This document shows, one piece after another, positions 12,200 through 23,685 of a stretch of 64,000 nucleotides of DNA. The notes under the pieces are model-generated. The model ran no database searches and was not told the origin of the DNA. It worked only from the letters and a program-made list of their open reading frames with translations. A program made the translations under genes and the position numbers. Source of the DNA: Oegoconia quadripuncta (Eukaryota; Arthropoda; Insecta; Lepidoptera; Autostichidae); the NCBI GenBank assembly GCA_949316235.1, contig OX438751.1, forward strand, positions 18,414,801-18,478,800, read 5' to 3'. Each line of letters starts with the position of its first letter. Position 1 is the first letter of the stretch.

Positions 12200-12421
12200 T
12201 GCATTACAGATTTGATGCGAACCAATATGCGATACAAGTCCTTTAACACAAAAAGCTACAAGAAATACGATGTATTGGCTTTGGAAGCCGCACTCAGCGA
12301 TTATAGAAGCAGCCGGTGTTCACTTGGTGACATAGCATTAATGGAATCACCAAACCAATGCTACCTACATAGGCATAACAGTCGAATTATGAAAAATCAT
12401 GGCCATCAGACAGTAAAATTA
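12200..12421 (+). pseudogene. Pipsqueak/pogo-type helix-turn-helix fragment
   Basis: After CATTACAG an open frame reads RYKSFNTKSYKKYDVLALEAAL, then DYRSSRCSLGDIALMESPNQ, then LHRHNSRIMKNHGHQTV. This matches the plan of a Psq-type DNA-binding domain at the N-terminus of pogo/Tigger-like transposases and related proteins: basic lead, ALEAAL helix, a recognition helix, and LHRH...HGGQT at the end. About 70 residues remain. Neither a DDE catalytic domain nor a proper GT donor follows, so it is probably a relic; the acceptor-like upstream AG leaves an exon possible. Confidence 0.5.
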
Positions 12422-12442
12422 ATGTTAAGTAGGTACTTTTAA

Positions 12443-14217
12443 ATGTCATTATTGCCTAAGGGGATCTTGTTTTATTTATAAATGTGTTTTTATTTAATTC
12501 TATATTAATGATGTGATTTTTGATAATTAATAGGTACGTACGTAGGTTTTCTTGAATGTAAAATTTTTGTTCTTACGATTAATACCTAGCTTAGCATTTA
12601 AGCAGGCATTTAATTTTGTTTACTTATAAATGACATTTTCTCAAAGATTTAATTTTTGAAAAATGTTCTTGTTGCCTATGATGGATATAGAGTTTTTTTT
12701 TTATTATTTTTAAATTTTTAAACAATTTTGATTTATTTTTAATTTGGGATTATATTTTATTATAATTATAATGAAAGTTTATGAAGATGTGATTTATGTA
12801 ATTTTTTCCTATGTTCCATTTTCTTCTGATGATTAGATTAGGTTTTAGATGGGTAGTTTTGATTAAGTTAAACCTATTTTACCTTCTGTGAATAGTCCTA
12901 TTGTAATAAAAAGACTATTTTTTTTTTTTATGGATGATTGTTTTATTTTTTCGATGATAAACTGAGTAAAAAATTATATAAAAATAACAAAGTATGATTG
13001 ATATATTTAATATTTAAAAATTTAATATTATTTTTCAAGTAAGTGATAGCCCTAGCCAAATATCCCTATATATACATAAGGCGTCTCTATTGACCCCGGA
13101 TGCAGGGGAAATAGGAATAAGGCATATTTTAAATATTTCTCACAACCTGGCTACACTAACTTCAATTTGCCGTTAACTAAATTAAAGAAGAGCATAAGAC
13201 CTGGATCTCTTTCAAAACACAAGTCACCCTAAAACCTAGGCAAATAGGTCTAATTGAAGTTAAAGTTCAAAATTGTCCCTATCGACTCCGTTTTACGCAT
13301 TACAATTAGAAAAGGTGTAAGTAATTAATCGTTCTATAACCACACAAGAATAAACTACTTATTATACGGGTTGTTAGGGAGGTCGACGCAAACCCGTAAA
13401 GGGGGTCACAGTTGAAGTCATTTAGGACATTTTTTAAAAGTTTGGTTTAACCAAACTTATTTTTATAAAACCTTACGGTATTCGAGATATTCTTTTTTTT
13501 CTATAGAGTAACCATAAAACAAAGGCATATACAGACCAATTAGACAAGTAGGTAAACACTTGTTATATTTTTTGATATTTTACCTTTCACTGACGCATTA
13601 ATTGAAAGTAAGTGTGAAAAACATACAAACGAACAAAATGAGAACTTGCTCCTTTTTGAAGTCGTTTAAAGAAAACGAGTAATTAATAAAAGGTTTAATG
13701 TAAATGTAATCAAACGCATAAAGCCATCAACTTTCGTATTACCTTCCTATATGGATCTCTATTAATACAGTGTACTACTTGTAGTAGTAGAGATCACTGG
13801 TTGTTTACAATAAGTACCTATATATTTTACTACTTCTATAAAAGTTGACACGAATTTTCTGTCGAAGACTTTTCTATTCTAAGATACTTTAATTATCAAT
13901 ATTTTAAATGACACTGAATAATATAAAACACTAACAATTAACCACCTACAACCATATGAAAGGTTCATGTAGGTGTACAATAAATCAGCTTCCACTTATT
14001 ATTTTCCTGAGGTAAAAGCATGGGCCCTCTGCGACCCTTCAACTATCCTTGTGCAAAAAAGTCAAGGCATACTGATGCTTCGTAGGACACAAATTCTCTT
14101 TAGTATTTATGACATTAAGTTTTAGGTACGTGGTAATTAGGATAAAATTATTACTATGAGGTCCCATAGCTCAACGCGGACACTATATATAAAAATAAAT
14201 ATATAAAATAAAATAGG
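12443..14217. other. AT-rich noncoding interval
   Basis: I see no gene. It has many poly(T)/poly(A) tracts and no frame with recognisable protein content. Confidence 0.4.
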
Positions 14218-14258
14218 TTTCGTTTAATTAAATGTCTACGTAATTTAATTAAACGAAA
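14218..14258. repeat. perfect 16-bp inverted repeat (hairpin)
   Basis: The arms TTTCGTTTAATTAAAT (14218-14233) and ATTTAATTAAACGAAA (14243-14258) are perfect inverse copies around a 9-base loop. The role is unknown; it may be the core of a small foldback element. Confidence 0.7.
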
Positions 14259-14529
14259 ACCGTAAAACTCTTAAAATTATAAATTGAACACATTAATTTA
14301 ACAAGTATTTAACGTATGATTAACTCACAGACCTATATATTATGCATCTATAAGAGAAAACATTGTAGAATATCATATTTTGTTGCTAACATTATTAAAA
14401 TAATATAATTATAGGTAATATCTAAACTGTTAGAAGACCTTGATTTTTAGGTTATGCTTCTGTTATTATCGATTTTCCAGTATAGAATTAGATATAACTC
14501 TACAAGGGTAGTTATTAAACTAATCTTAC

Positions 14530-14708
14530 CTCGAGAGACAACGAAGTGGTCCTCATTCATATCTCTTATACGGCAGAGAGTCGAAGAAATTCCTTGAATA
14601 GAATATGATAGTACAGGGTGTGTAAATGTTAGTTTGTAGGGAGTTGAACTCTGTCGGCCGTCACCCGGTAGGTGCACGGCGCCTGCGCGGTACTCTTCCG
14701 CTACCCTT
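14530..14708 (-). CDS. candidate internal exon, protein unknown
   Basis: A minus-strand stretch bounded by TTTCAG and a GTAAGATT donor is open in only one frame. It encodes about 59 residues, including RVAEEYRAGAV, LPGDGRQSSTPYKLTF, VLSYSIQGISSTLCRIRD and MNEDHFVVSR. The composition and clean boundaries look like a real exon. It ends in phase 1, whereas the first visible exon of the zinc-finger gene (10616) begins in phase 0, so the two cannot be joined directly. It may belong to that gene through an unseen exon, or to another gene. Confidence 0.42.
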
Positions 14709-15557
14709 CTGAAAGGAATATAAATTCAAGCCTAGTTTATTAGAATTGATCAAAGATAGATGATGTTTTACTATCGTCAATGCAATAACCAGACACAGAA
14801 CCACAACACCACTTTTTGAGTCGCTCGAAACGAGTCGTGCTTATAACTGTTTTTTTTTCGAGGTACACAGTATTCATTTGATGTTAATTAATCAGGTGGT
14901 GGGATATTATGTAACTTCATCGATTACATTCTGACCGATTGTTGCTAGGTTTATCCCTCGTACGGGAATGTAAACCCATTGAACGCTGTTATTATGAATT
15001 AATGTTTCGATGGGGTGCTTCGTTACTGAATTTTCTAGTATTGTAATAAAGTTCGTAAATGGTTTGCAATAATATTTTGTTCTAAAACTTTCCTCCCAAA
15101 TAATTTTATGAAGTTTTCTGTCGGAACCTGGAAATACACTATTTTTGCATTTTCTTAACCCTGATATAGGTTACCTACATAGATTATTTTTGAAATTATT
15201 TATACTGGTTTGGTACGACAGGTATATTATAATACATTAGTTACCTACTACAAACGCTACATTAGTGTACCTACATCTTTTTTGCACATTTTAAACCCAT
15301 ATGTTAGTGGGAATTTTCATAATAAAATTATATATTTAAAATGTTAGTATTTCCTTTTTCTCAAAATTTATTATGCAGCGTGTCGCTTGAACTGCGCGCA
15401 GTGTGTTGTTCCTAGTCCATACATTTTAAAATACAAAATAATTTTATAGTGTTTTTTTATCTATAAATTTTTAAAAGTTTATTCTGTACAGAATATGCCA
15501 TAGTCACAGTATCTGCTGAAATAAAATAACCGCCGCATGATACCTAAATTCACAATT

Positions 15558-15910
15558 TTAGACAGGATCCTGGCAATCACAGAGTTTGGGGACGCCAAGA
15601 CAAGACAAGTACAACCGCCTAGGTATCTCGAATAAATTGTAAATTATTTGAAATTGTCTTCTTTCTGCATCGTTTCGGACACATTCCATTAAAATATGAT
15701 ATACGTCTTCTGTGACCCCACATTCTGTGAAATGCTGTGATGGTATTTTACCCATTAAGTATCCGAAACTATTTAATGGAATATGTCCTGATCGAATAGT
15801 CATTATTAAGCCCCGACGTAAAACGACGGGTATTATAGGTATGTTTGACGGCTGTTGTGTATGTGTGTGTTTGTTCAGATGTATCCCGGTAATACGTGGT
15901 CCCATTTGAG
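15558..15910 (-). pseudogene. non-LTR retrotransposon C-terminal fragment
   Basis: The minus strand encodes RSGHIPLNSFGYLMGKIPS, then CGVTEDVYHILMEC. The RSGH(x)nCG..ED..HIL..C pattern is the zinc-binding tail after the reverse transcriptase or RNase H of many insect LINEs. The frame starts in the middle of the domain, has no RT, and ends LCDCQDPV, so it is a 5'-truncated copy. Confidence 0.6.
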
Positions 15911-15924
15911 TGAATGAATGAATA

Positions 15925-16025
15925 ATAAACAAATATCTTTGCACATACACACAGCGCCATCTAGTTCCACACTAAGCAACTAGGCTTGTATTATAGATAC
16001 CGGATGGTAAAAATATATTTCCCCA
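15925..16025 (-). repeat. SINE family B, 3' portion
   Basis: The segment 'ACACACAGCGCCATCTAGTTCC' through 'TAGGCTTGTATTATAGATACCGGATGG' is the reversed 3' half of the SINE that is complete at 59817-60060 and 37590-37834. The tRNA-like head is missing here. Confidence 0.6.
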
Positions 16026-16169
16026 TTACACGGTTTATTTGGTATATTTGAATGATGTCATAGTCTGTTGGAGGTAGGTATTCTAAATTGTCATGTGGTA
16101 TTAAAGATGGTTGCTACGTCGAGGGACGGAGGGTTCCGTAAATAAGACTCGTTGTCTATAGTGATGTTG

Positions 16170-16280
16170 CACGAACAAGGCCGGCAATTAATAAGAACTC
16201 ATCTTCTTCATCTTCACTTCACTTAACATCAGGTGTGATTGAGGTAAAGTACGAACCCGTCGTGCATAAAAAAAAAAAAG
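16170..16280 (+). repeat. SINE family C, 3' end
   Basis: It ends with CTTAACATCAGGTGTGATTG, 'GTACGAACCCGTCGTGCAT' and a poly(A) run. The same end is found at 52605-52690. Confidence 0.6.
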
Positions 16281-16499
16281 AAGCCTATATACATATAATA
16301 TTGGTATCGGCGCTGACTAAGCGATATGCGTTTATGTTGCAGTAAACCATTACGCGACGGTTAAACACCGAAATAAGGCAAGGTTATCAATGCACTACAG
16401 TTAATTTACAGCTTTATGACGGAGTATTGTGGTTTTACTAAAACATAATGTACAATTGAGATGGAGTACGAAGGGTAGCTTGCTTGCATTATATCTAAT

Positions 16500-16614
16500 T
16501 TTGGCGACCGATTTTGGTGTAGAGTAGTTACGGATTCGAGTCCCGCCTGAGGTAAATTTTTGTGTGATGAATTTATTCTCTAGTCATGGATGTTTATTAA
16601 ATATTATGTACAAA
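16500..16614 (+). repeat. SINE family D, degraded
   Basis: A degenerate B box (ACGGATTCGAGTCCCGC) follows 'TTGGCGACCGATTTTGGTGT', with the 'GTGTGATGAATTTATTCTCTAGTCATGGATG' body type used by families B and D. Confidence 0.5.
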
Positions 16615-16800
16615 ACGAGGTCGCGGGTTCGATTACCCGCAGGGTTCGTTTAGTACTTATACTCGGTCTTGTTAATGGTAGGGCATTTTTAAATGTCCAC
16701 CTAGCCAGCTACCACCTTCTTATCTGAGTCTGTCACCTAATAGCGACGTTGATTGCATTGTTGTATTCCGACTGTTTGAGATAAGATCGCTTCAAAAACT
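16615..16800 (+). repeat. SINE family C, head and middle
   Basis: The B-box-like GGTCGCGGGTTCGATTACCC is followed by the family C body ('TACCACCTTCTTATCTGAGTC...', 'GAGATAAGAT'). It is partial; the CTTAACATCAGG end is absent. Confidence 0.6.
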
Positions 16801-17879
16801 ACTATTTTCAAGCATACATTTTACCTATGAAAATAAAACATTAGTGATTGCTTGGTTCCAGGCGAGCGCTCTATCATCTTCGGCCTCATCTCTAGAGTAG
16901 ATAAAAAATGTCATCTTCATGGATGACTGTACATTTTTTCAAAATCTGTGAATATTACTCGGACTCGAATAGAGAGTTAGTCTATTTCCTGTAAATGCAA
17001 CGGACGACACTGCCATAAAGGAACCAGCCACGTGCGAATCGGGCCGGATTTGTGTAATGAGTTTTCCGTACCTAGGTACTATAAGTAAAATGAATGCCGC
17101 TATACCAGCGCCCCCTATTGGAGAGAATTCATGTAAATATTCCTAACCACAAGAAATAATCATATTAATCATATCGATCATCAAGGGCAGATCCAGCTAT
17201 CGCGTCTCCTGACGATTGTGTGAGGCCCAAGTTATTCATACCAAATAGGTACAGCTTAGTAAGTAATGTAAATTGTTTGTGTAAATGAACATTTAATCTA
17301 TCATAATTAGAAAAAATCGAACTGATACATTTTTGATAAATTAAGCAGAAAAAGTCATGCTATATCTAAGTTAGGAAAAAAATTTGTGACCATTCGGTGA
17401 TGTTATCAAAATATACAGCAGTATTTATTACTCGTGTAAATTATAGGGTGTATGTACCTACATAAGTATTTACCTGTAGGTGTACCTACCCGTGTGTCGT
17501 GCATGTCTGCATCTTGACACGCTCGCGTGGTCTATGTACTTGAGGCCACCCTTGGTTTCACTCTGACTCTCTGACATTGCTCTAAAAAGTTAAACGAAAT
17601 ATTTTATATTACTTTTACGTTTTTACAATATTAGCTAATTAATTAGCATCGTGACAATTTTACGATTCAATGTTTATTATTTTTCTTGTTGTTTCATAAA
17701 ATGTTGGTTCATAAAATGCTGTGACCTACAGCGTGTAATCCATAAATTCGAGTCCTATTTAGTTTATTGTGAGATCACAATGAGGTACGGGTAAGACATA
17801 GACATTGTCAGACATCTATCTACACAAGCCTACGAAAATTCGTATTAATATAGGTATATATTCGTTAGCATGTATGAAC

Positions 17880-17995
17880 AATCTTATGAGAGTGAAAGAA
17901 GCAAAAGAGGTGTGTCAGGATCGTAGCAAGTAGAAGTCTGTGGTATCTGCCTACCCCTACGGGAAACAGGCGTGACATTATGTATGTATGTGCAA
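17880..17995 (+). repeat. LINE 3' end (RTE-like)
   Basis: The sequence runs through GAAGCAAAAGAGGTGTGTCA, GGATCGTAGCAAGTAG and CTGCCTACCCCTACGGGAAA to GTATGTATG. This is the usual short 3' end of an RTE-type LINE in Lepidoptera, ending in a GTAT tail. The family name rests on memory of such ends. Confidence 0.5.
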
Positions 17996-17997
17996 CT

Positions 17998-18315
17998 GTG
18001 GTCAATTAGCACTTTGACCTCATCACACCTATGTTAAGTGAAGATGAGACCGAAGGTGAAAGCGTACTGACCGGAAATCCCATCCTATTTGAGGGACTGG
18101 CTATCTTATCTCTGACAACCGAAACACAACAATGATATTAACATTGCTGTTTGGCGGTAGACTTAGATAAGATGGTGGTAGATAGCCAGGCCGACATTTT
18201 AAAATGTCCTACCACCAACCAAAGCGAGTACTAAACATGTATCCCGCTGGGGATCGAACCCGCGACCTCCGATTCGTAAACCTGTGTTGTTTACATTGAG
18301 CCACGGTGGCGGTTA
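17998..18315 (-). repeat. SINE family C, near-complete reversed copy
   Basis: On the minus strand it starts with a tRNA-like head (A box near 18300, B box GGTCGCGGGTTCGATCCCCA) and runs through the family C body to the CACCTATGTTAAGTGAAGATG end region near 18030. This is the fullest family C copy in the window. Confidence 0.65.
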
Positions 18316-18394
18316 AAAGTAGGTTTCCTCACAAGCTTGCTTCGCGAATAAATCAAAGATAATTCCGTAGATATATATTTACTATATTTAATAT

Positions 18395-18662
18395 GGAGCA
18401 TTGGTGGCTCAGCGGTTAAAACACGATCTCCTAAAGGCAGGCCATGTACCAATGAGCTTTTAAATTTAATTTAATTACTTATGTGCATGCATTTATCCGA
18501 CTACTCTTAAACGGTGAAGGAAAACATCGTGACGAAACCTGCATGCCTGAGAAATAAAAATTGTAAGGCACGTGAAGTCCCCTACCCGCATTGGGACAGC
18601 GTGGTGGACTATGGCTCATACTACCTCATTATCCCTGCCTATATCCCTGCAGTGGGATATTT
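18395..18662 (+). repeat. SINE family A, copy 1
   Basis: An A box (TGGTGGCTCAGCGGTTAAAA) begins a tRNA-like head; the B box region is disrupted. The body shares 'ACGGTGAAGGAAAACATCGTGACG', 'CATGCCTGAGAAATAAAAATT' and 'CCCTGCAGTGGGAT' with copies 2 and 3 at 30462-30782 and 50669-50954. Confidence 0.7.
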
Positions 18663-18664
18663 AT

Positions 18665-18870
18665 TTTTATGGTTCAGTGGCGTGTGGCTCCCGGCAGAGA
18701 AGAGTAGGACCAACCCGTCTCTTCCCGTGGGTATCGTAAAAGGATTGTGAGCATAACAGCATACTCGGCGGGCAGCAGCGTCATTGGTCAGCTCCCAAGA
18801 TTCTATGATCGCCAACCCGTTATTAGAATCCACCCGAAACCGAGACAACTTGCGCCATTTGAAGACCCCA
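18665..18870 (+). repeat. dispersed repeat, TCTTCCCGTGGG type
   Basis: It holds CCCGTCTCTTCCCGTGGGTA, TCGTAAAAGGATTGTGAGC and 'GCGGGCAGCAGCGTCATTGG'. It shares these with 8660-8765 and 20150-20215. It is likely a retroelement fragment; the overlapping reading frames have no protein features. Confidence 0.5.
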
Positions 18871-19059
18871 GTGGTAAACTATGCTGAGTTAGATACTTTT
18901 TTTGACTCCAACTTGCGACACCGACAATTAAATGAAAAACACCACTTTTACTTTTTGTATGTGTCTCGACAGTACTACCTGATTCCTTGTGTCATGAGAT
19001 GGGTTATTCCCACACGTACCTACGTGATGCTAGAATACAATTTTGATGTCAAAAAATTG

Positions 19060-19285
19060 GGATAATTTTTTTTTTTTTTATATGAGAGGGCGGCAAACGA
19101 GCATGCGGGTCACCTGAGCACCAAAAGGGTCACAGATGCGTTTCCGGCCTTTGAGGAAGGTGTAGGCTCGTTCCTTGAAGGTTCCAATGTCGTACTCGTT
19201 CGGGAATACCGCTGCCGGAAGTCCGTTCCACAGGGTGGTCGTACGTGGTAAGAAGTTTCATCCAGGTAATGTGGATGGAAATTTA
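19060..19285 (+). repeat. dispersed repeat with poly(T) head (GGGCGGCAAACGAGCATGCG type)
   Basis: After a long poly(T), the GC-rich body includes GGCGGCAAACGAGCATGCGG, 'GGTCACCTGAGCACC' and 'GGAAGTCCGTTCCACAGGGTGGTCG'. The last segment resembles 35505-35680 ('GAAGGGAGTTCCATGCCTTGG'), so both are probably pieces of one retroelement class. Confidence 0.5.
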
Positions 19286-21080
19286 ATTTTCGGCGAGAAG
19301 TGTATCGGTTAAATTGAGCAGCGGGTATTAGCTCGAACAGTTCTTCAGAACACTCCCCATGAAATATGCGAATATTGTAAAATAGTGTAAAAATTTATAA
19401 AATAGTGCCCATAGGGAAAAAATGTGCCTCAGTAGTTTAAGAGTTATTCAATATTTTAAGTGAGTATTCTGGCGTCACGTGTTGCTCAAATCCTCATTTC
19501 TTATACGCTGAGACTGCTTTAGCTAAAAAAAGTAAATTTTGTACCGCAAGAGTAAATAAAGACACTGGAAGTTGGGTAGTTTTCTATATTGATATAAATT
19601 AGCATAAATTAAGTACAGAGCTCTGGTTTTTGTGTTCGTTGAAAGTAATGGCTGACAGTGTATAGCGAGTGAGGTGTAGGTATTTAACGGAAAACACAAA
19701 AGTTATGCGTCATGCGTGAGTAAGTGTGACCATTACACCTGTAATGTACAGTATATGCATGTGTGTGTGGAATAACGTTGTCTGTACCAGCGTAGACACC
19801 CCTGACCTGATGATATTAGAATCCTCATAAATTTTGGATGTTAGAATCGTGATCCTCACCATACGTAGTAAGAACATTAGAGTTTCAATGACATATTCCA
19901 ACCCAATCTTAATTGCAGTCAGTTGTGTTTAAATAAAATTATCAAACTTGAGCTAACTTACCACCTCTGTTTAGAATTACTTCGTAGCTCTATACCCCGA
20001 GTTTATCTGACTAAAGCATGCAGCGTAGCTTTTATCGTATATACGTACCTACGGGTACAACATACATAGGTAATTCTTGGCATGCAACTAACTGCAAATA
20101 ATTATTTCCAGCAGTCGGTAAATACGCTATTTTTTCTGCTCCCGTTGCAAAGCAGAATGGATTAACCCATCTCTTCCCGTGGGTGTCGTAAATGACAGAC
20201 TTTTTGTAGGACCGAAAATCGGGCCGATTTATTCGTTAATACTTTTAATACCGATATTGTGACAAACTTTTTGTAGGACGTGTGCGTTTCAATATTGCAA
20301 TTTGTAGGTTCCATTTTTTGCCGACAAAATATCGGTCACCGATGGTCGGACGTGGGTGGGCAGCCTAAACGATAGCGGGTATATAGAGTAGTGAAGGGCA
20401 ACAGTGTCATTGTGCGATTGCCAACACACCCTGCCCAGCGCCGCGCATTGCTCTTGCGAGAGAGTTATGGCCAGTAGAGGACTAGTTAGGCGTTAATGTG
20501 TATGTGTGTATCTTTAATTATGTATCTTATATGTTTGACGTTTTGTGTGTGTGTGTCTAGTCTTTGTCCGGATGTATCTCAATAATACATGATCCGGTTA
20601 TTTTTATAGTATTTAAGATTAAAGTAAGGGAAAGGTTCTTAGCCATGTTTGATGAAAATTGGTTCCTCCGTTTCGAGGATATTTAACTTTTAACACGATT
20701 GCTTCATATACCCCGTTAATATTGTTCCTCGGAGGTTTTCTAAAACACGTAACACCCGTCGTTTTTTAAAAACCCGTCGAGTTAAAAAATCGATGCCGAT
20801 CGATGAAAGATGACGAATTTACAAGCCTATGGAGTATGGACGTACATGGCGAAATTATTAAGGCTGAACGTGCAAGCGGACCTGATAATCAAAAGCTGCC
20901 GGAACACAATAACATAAACATACTAATTAACAGTGGGAGAAGAGATACCCTCATAGTGCAATAGTCGCACCAAACAATAAATAATCAGCGTACAATATTA
21001 CTATAATAATGTAGTTAGATATACCTATACCACTTGAACAGAACAACTTGAACCCAAAGTACCAGGAGAACAGAAGACAA
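19286..21080. other. noncoding interval with repeat scraps
   Basis: I see no gene. A short copy of the TCTTCCCGTGGGTGTCGTAA repeat lies near 20150-20215. Simple GTGTGT-rich sequence lies around 20,500-20,560. Confidence 0.4.
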
Positions 21081-21082
21081 TA

Positions 21083-21414
21083 AGGCCCGTAATAATAAAC
21101 CAATCTCAATACAAGTCTTGAGGTTGTATCACCCGTGCGTCTTAAGAAGTTGAGGCTATCTCAAGCTCCATGCTAATTTATAAACCAATCTTAAGGTTTA
21201 CCCAGCTGGGATCACTTCCGAAGTTTACGCCTCAGCGGCGAATGAATGATAGTCTTGAGTTTCGTTTATTCATACGCGCACCTCTCAAGTGAGTACTGCT
21301 TAAGTGTGCACGCTGTTTGTCAGGTCTCAAGTTAGGTTTATTAAACAACACGTTTACTTGAGACCAGTCACAAGACTGTTCTCAATCTTGAGAATGGTTT
21401 ATTAATACGGGCCT
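21083..21414. mobile_element. mariner-like MITE with TA target duplication
   Basis: The ends AGGCCCGTAATAATAAACCA and TGGTTTATTAATACGGGCCT are inverted copies with one mismatch. TA dinucleotides at 21081-21082 and 21415-21416 form the target duplication, as in the Tc1/mariner superfamily. The 332-bp interior has short internal inverted segments (CTCAAG/CTTGAG) but no coding. Confidence 0.75.
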
Positions 21415-22561
21415 TAGAGGTAGAAGGGCGATACCAAGGCTTGAGCCACGTCCGGCCGCACCGCGCTCAATCCCATTAATGAGAGCAATACGCTTTGGCC
21501 ATATAATCCTTATAGGCACACACAGTAATTTAACAGTATCTACCAACTTATGATATTGAATTGATAAAACGACGTAGGATACTTCGTCTAAACAAAAAAT
21601 ATTATGACTGCAATGTGGTGAAAGAGTTCTCATTGGTTTGTCGATTCCGTGATCATGTTATTCTTCGAAAGAGAACACTGAAGGCTTGCCATGCGTTATT
21701 GAAATAAAGTGTTATTCTATATTAATTACAAATTATGATATTAATTGATTTGCCTATTTACTAACACGATTGCAGATAAACTAGTATGTATTTGACTTTT
21801 ATTTGTACTCGTGTGCAATAAATTATAAATAAATAAATAAACAAAATAAACGATTTTGTTTAACCTGTGACCATCGACACTGTGAAAGCGCATATCATCT
21901 TAAAGTCGGTGCAGCGGTGCTGCGTCGAGATGTTATAACGAAGGGAGAATTGTGTGTAGGTAAGTACATCATAAAAATATTATCATCATCATCCCGCACC
22001 CATGCTCTGGTGGACCTGTCCTAATGAGCCGCCACCACACCCTGTCCTCGGTTATCTTCATCCAAGCACAGGCACCTTCTCAGTCCCCTGTCCCAAAAGT
22101 CTGGGCTAATAGTGGCCCAACATGCATGAAAAGTTTTCCAGTTTAGGCTCCAAACGAAAGACAAACACAAACGTGTTCCGTTTAGTTTTTCGTTCTACCA
22201 TGACCGAATTATTTTTCCAAATCAAAGAAAACCACACGGAATACGTATTTCTCTAGTCATCGTTCCTTTCCAAATTTTAGGAGTAATATTTTCTTATTCT
22301 GTGCTTATAATAATAATAATAAAAATCTTTTATTTGCCTAGAAAACAGTAAAAACTAAAATGATTTTGTAATTATGATAAAAAGGTCTGTTTAGCTCAGC
22401 ATAATATGGTCGCTGGTTTTCACCCACAGCCTGCAGTTATGTTACATTAGACACACTACGACTTTACATGTGGTATAATAAAAATAATAAATATTTCGGA
22501 CACTCACATCCATTATCAAATCTCTAAACATGGACCAATAAAACAAGAGGACTGGCAATCT

Positions 22562-22810
22562 CCATACTAGAAATCGTACCTCGGAAGATCATAAAATACA
22601 TTAAAACTAGATCGGGCTGCCTGACTGCATAACCAGTAAAGACAAAAAGAAAAGCGCAAAGCAGTTATTATCTTATATAATTTATATAAAGTATAGGTAT
22701 TTATCGAAATCAATAGTAATTTTAGTCTATTTATTCCCAGGCTTTGAGTCAGCGCGGTACGGTTAGTTTACGTTATGTACGGTCAGTCCGAGGTACGATT
22801 TCTAGTATGG
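22562..22810. repeat. perfect 24-bp inverted repeat pair
   Basis: Positions 22562-22585 and 22787-22810 are perfect inverse copies (CCATACTAGAAATCGTACCT... against ...AGGTACGATTTCTAGTATGG), about 200 bases apart. This resembles a MITE with perfect ends or a recent inverted duplication. No target duplication is obvious. Confidence 0.65.
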
Positions 22811-22859
22811 CGATTATGTACATAAGGTAAAGCATTTCAGATAGATATATAGTGTCTAC

Positions 22860-23045
22860 TTGTTTCATTGGTCCATGTCCCAAACTAAGCAAAACCTGCA
22901 CAATATATGTTACGTTTATTCGTAATGGATAATAATGAATAAACATAACTTAATTATTTATATAAACATCCATGACTCGTAAATAAATGTTCATATTCAT
23001 CACACAAATAAGCGGGATTCAAACCCGCAACCGTTAGTTTCGAAA
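22860..23045 (-). repeat. SINE family D, reversed copy
   Basis: On the minus strand the B box reads GGTTGCGGGTTTGAATCCCG, and the body ends in 'TTTGGGACATGGACC' near 22870. It is the same family as 1830-2000. Confidence 0.6.
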
Positions 23046-23258
23046 AAACCTACTTAAAAGAATCTCATTTGCTGTGAATGAAATAAAGTTTTTATTTATT
23101 AATCATTTCTATTTATTTACTACACCAATCGCACGTCAAAAGGTTTTCGAATGTTTTAGAATTGGGGGCAGGTCGTCGGTCCGCGATGCGCTTTCCGTAG
23201 TCGTCGAGTGTTCTACACTAACTTCTGCTCCAACGGCCGTCGTCGGTTACGCGACAAT

Positions 23259-23409
23259 GGTGTCGATTCGGATGTACACCAACTAAACCAGACTAAACTA
23301 AAACCAGTTTTAACGTAGTACTGTCTCTTTCTCCGTGGAACAGTACGATGCGACGGCGCCACTCCAAAACTGGTTTTAGTTTAGTTGGTTGTACATCCGA
23401 ATCGGCACC
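23259..23409. repeat. foldback element (~45-bp arms, nested stem)
   Basis: Arms at 23259-23311 and 23366-23409 are inverse copies with a small insertion (core AACTAAAACCAGTTTT against AAAACTGGTTTTAGTTTAGT). Within the loop a second stem forms (GTACTGT/ACAGTAC). The ends are GGTG/CACC. It is probably a foldback transposon or MITE. Confidence 0.65.
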
Positions 23410-23685
23410 AGTGCCTTCTATTTGTATTTATAAGCTTACCGTAAGTTTCCGCAACTTATCTCATAATCATTAATAATGTCGGCTCAGATTTATCTGAAAT
23501 ATTTTATGTTTAAGTTAATATTATAATCCCACGCGACAATATAGGCATTTTACGCACACCAATATTCGTTCAAAGTTTAACTACGATCGTGAATGAACGG
23601 CAAATATCTCTGGACACAGTAATATGTTCTGATTTCGATTCCGGTAGGGTCAAATTCGATAACGTTGGATTGAAATTATTATTAC

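Noticed and set aside
14530..14708. direct joining of this exon to the zinc-finger gene exon at 10616
   Set aside because: The phases differ (1 against 0), and forcing the join gives an early stop.
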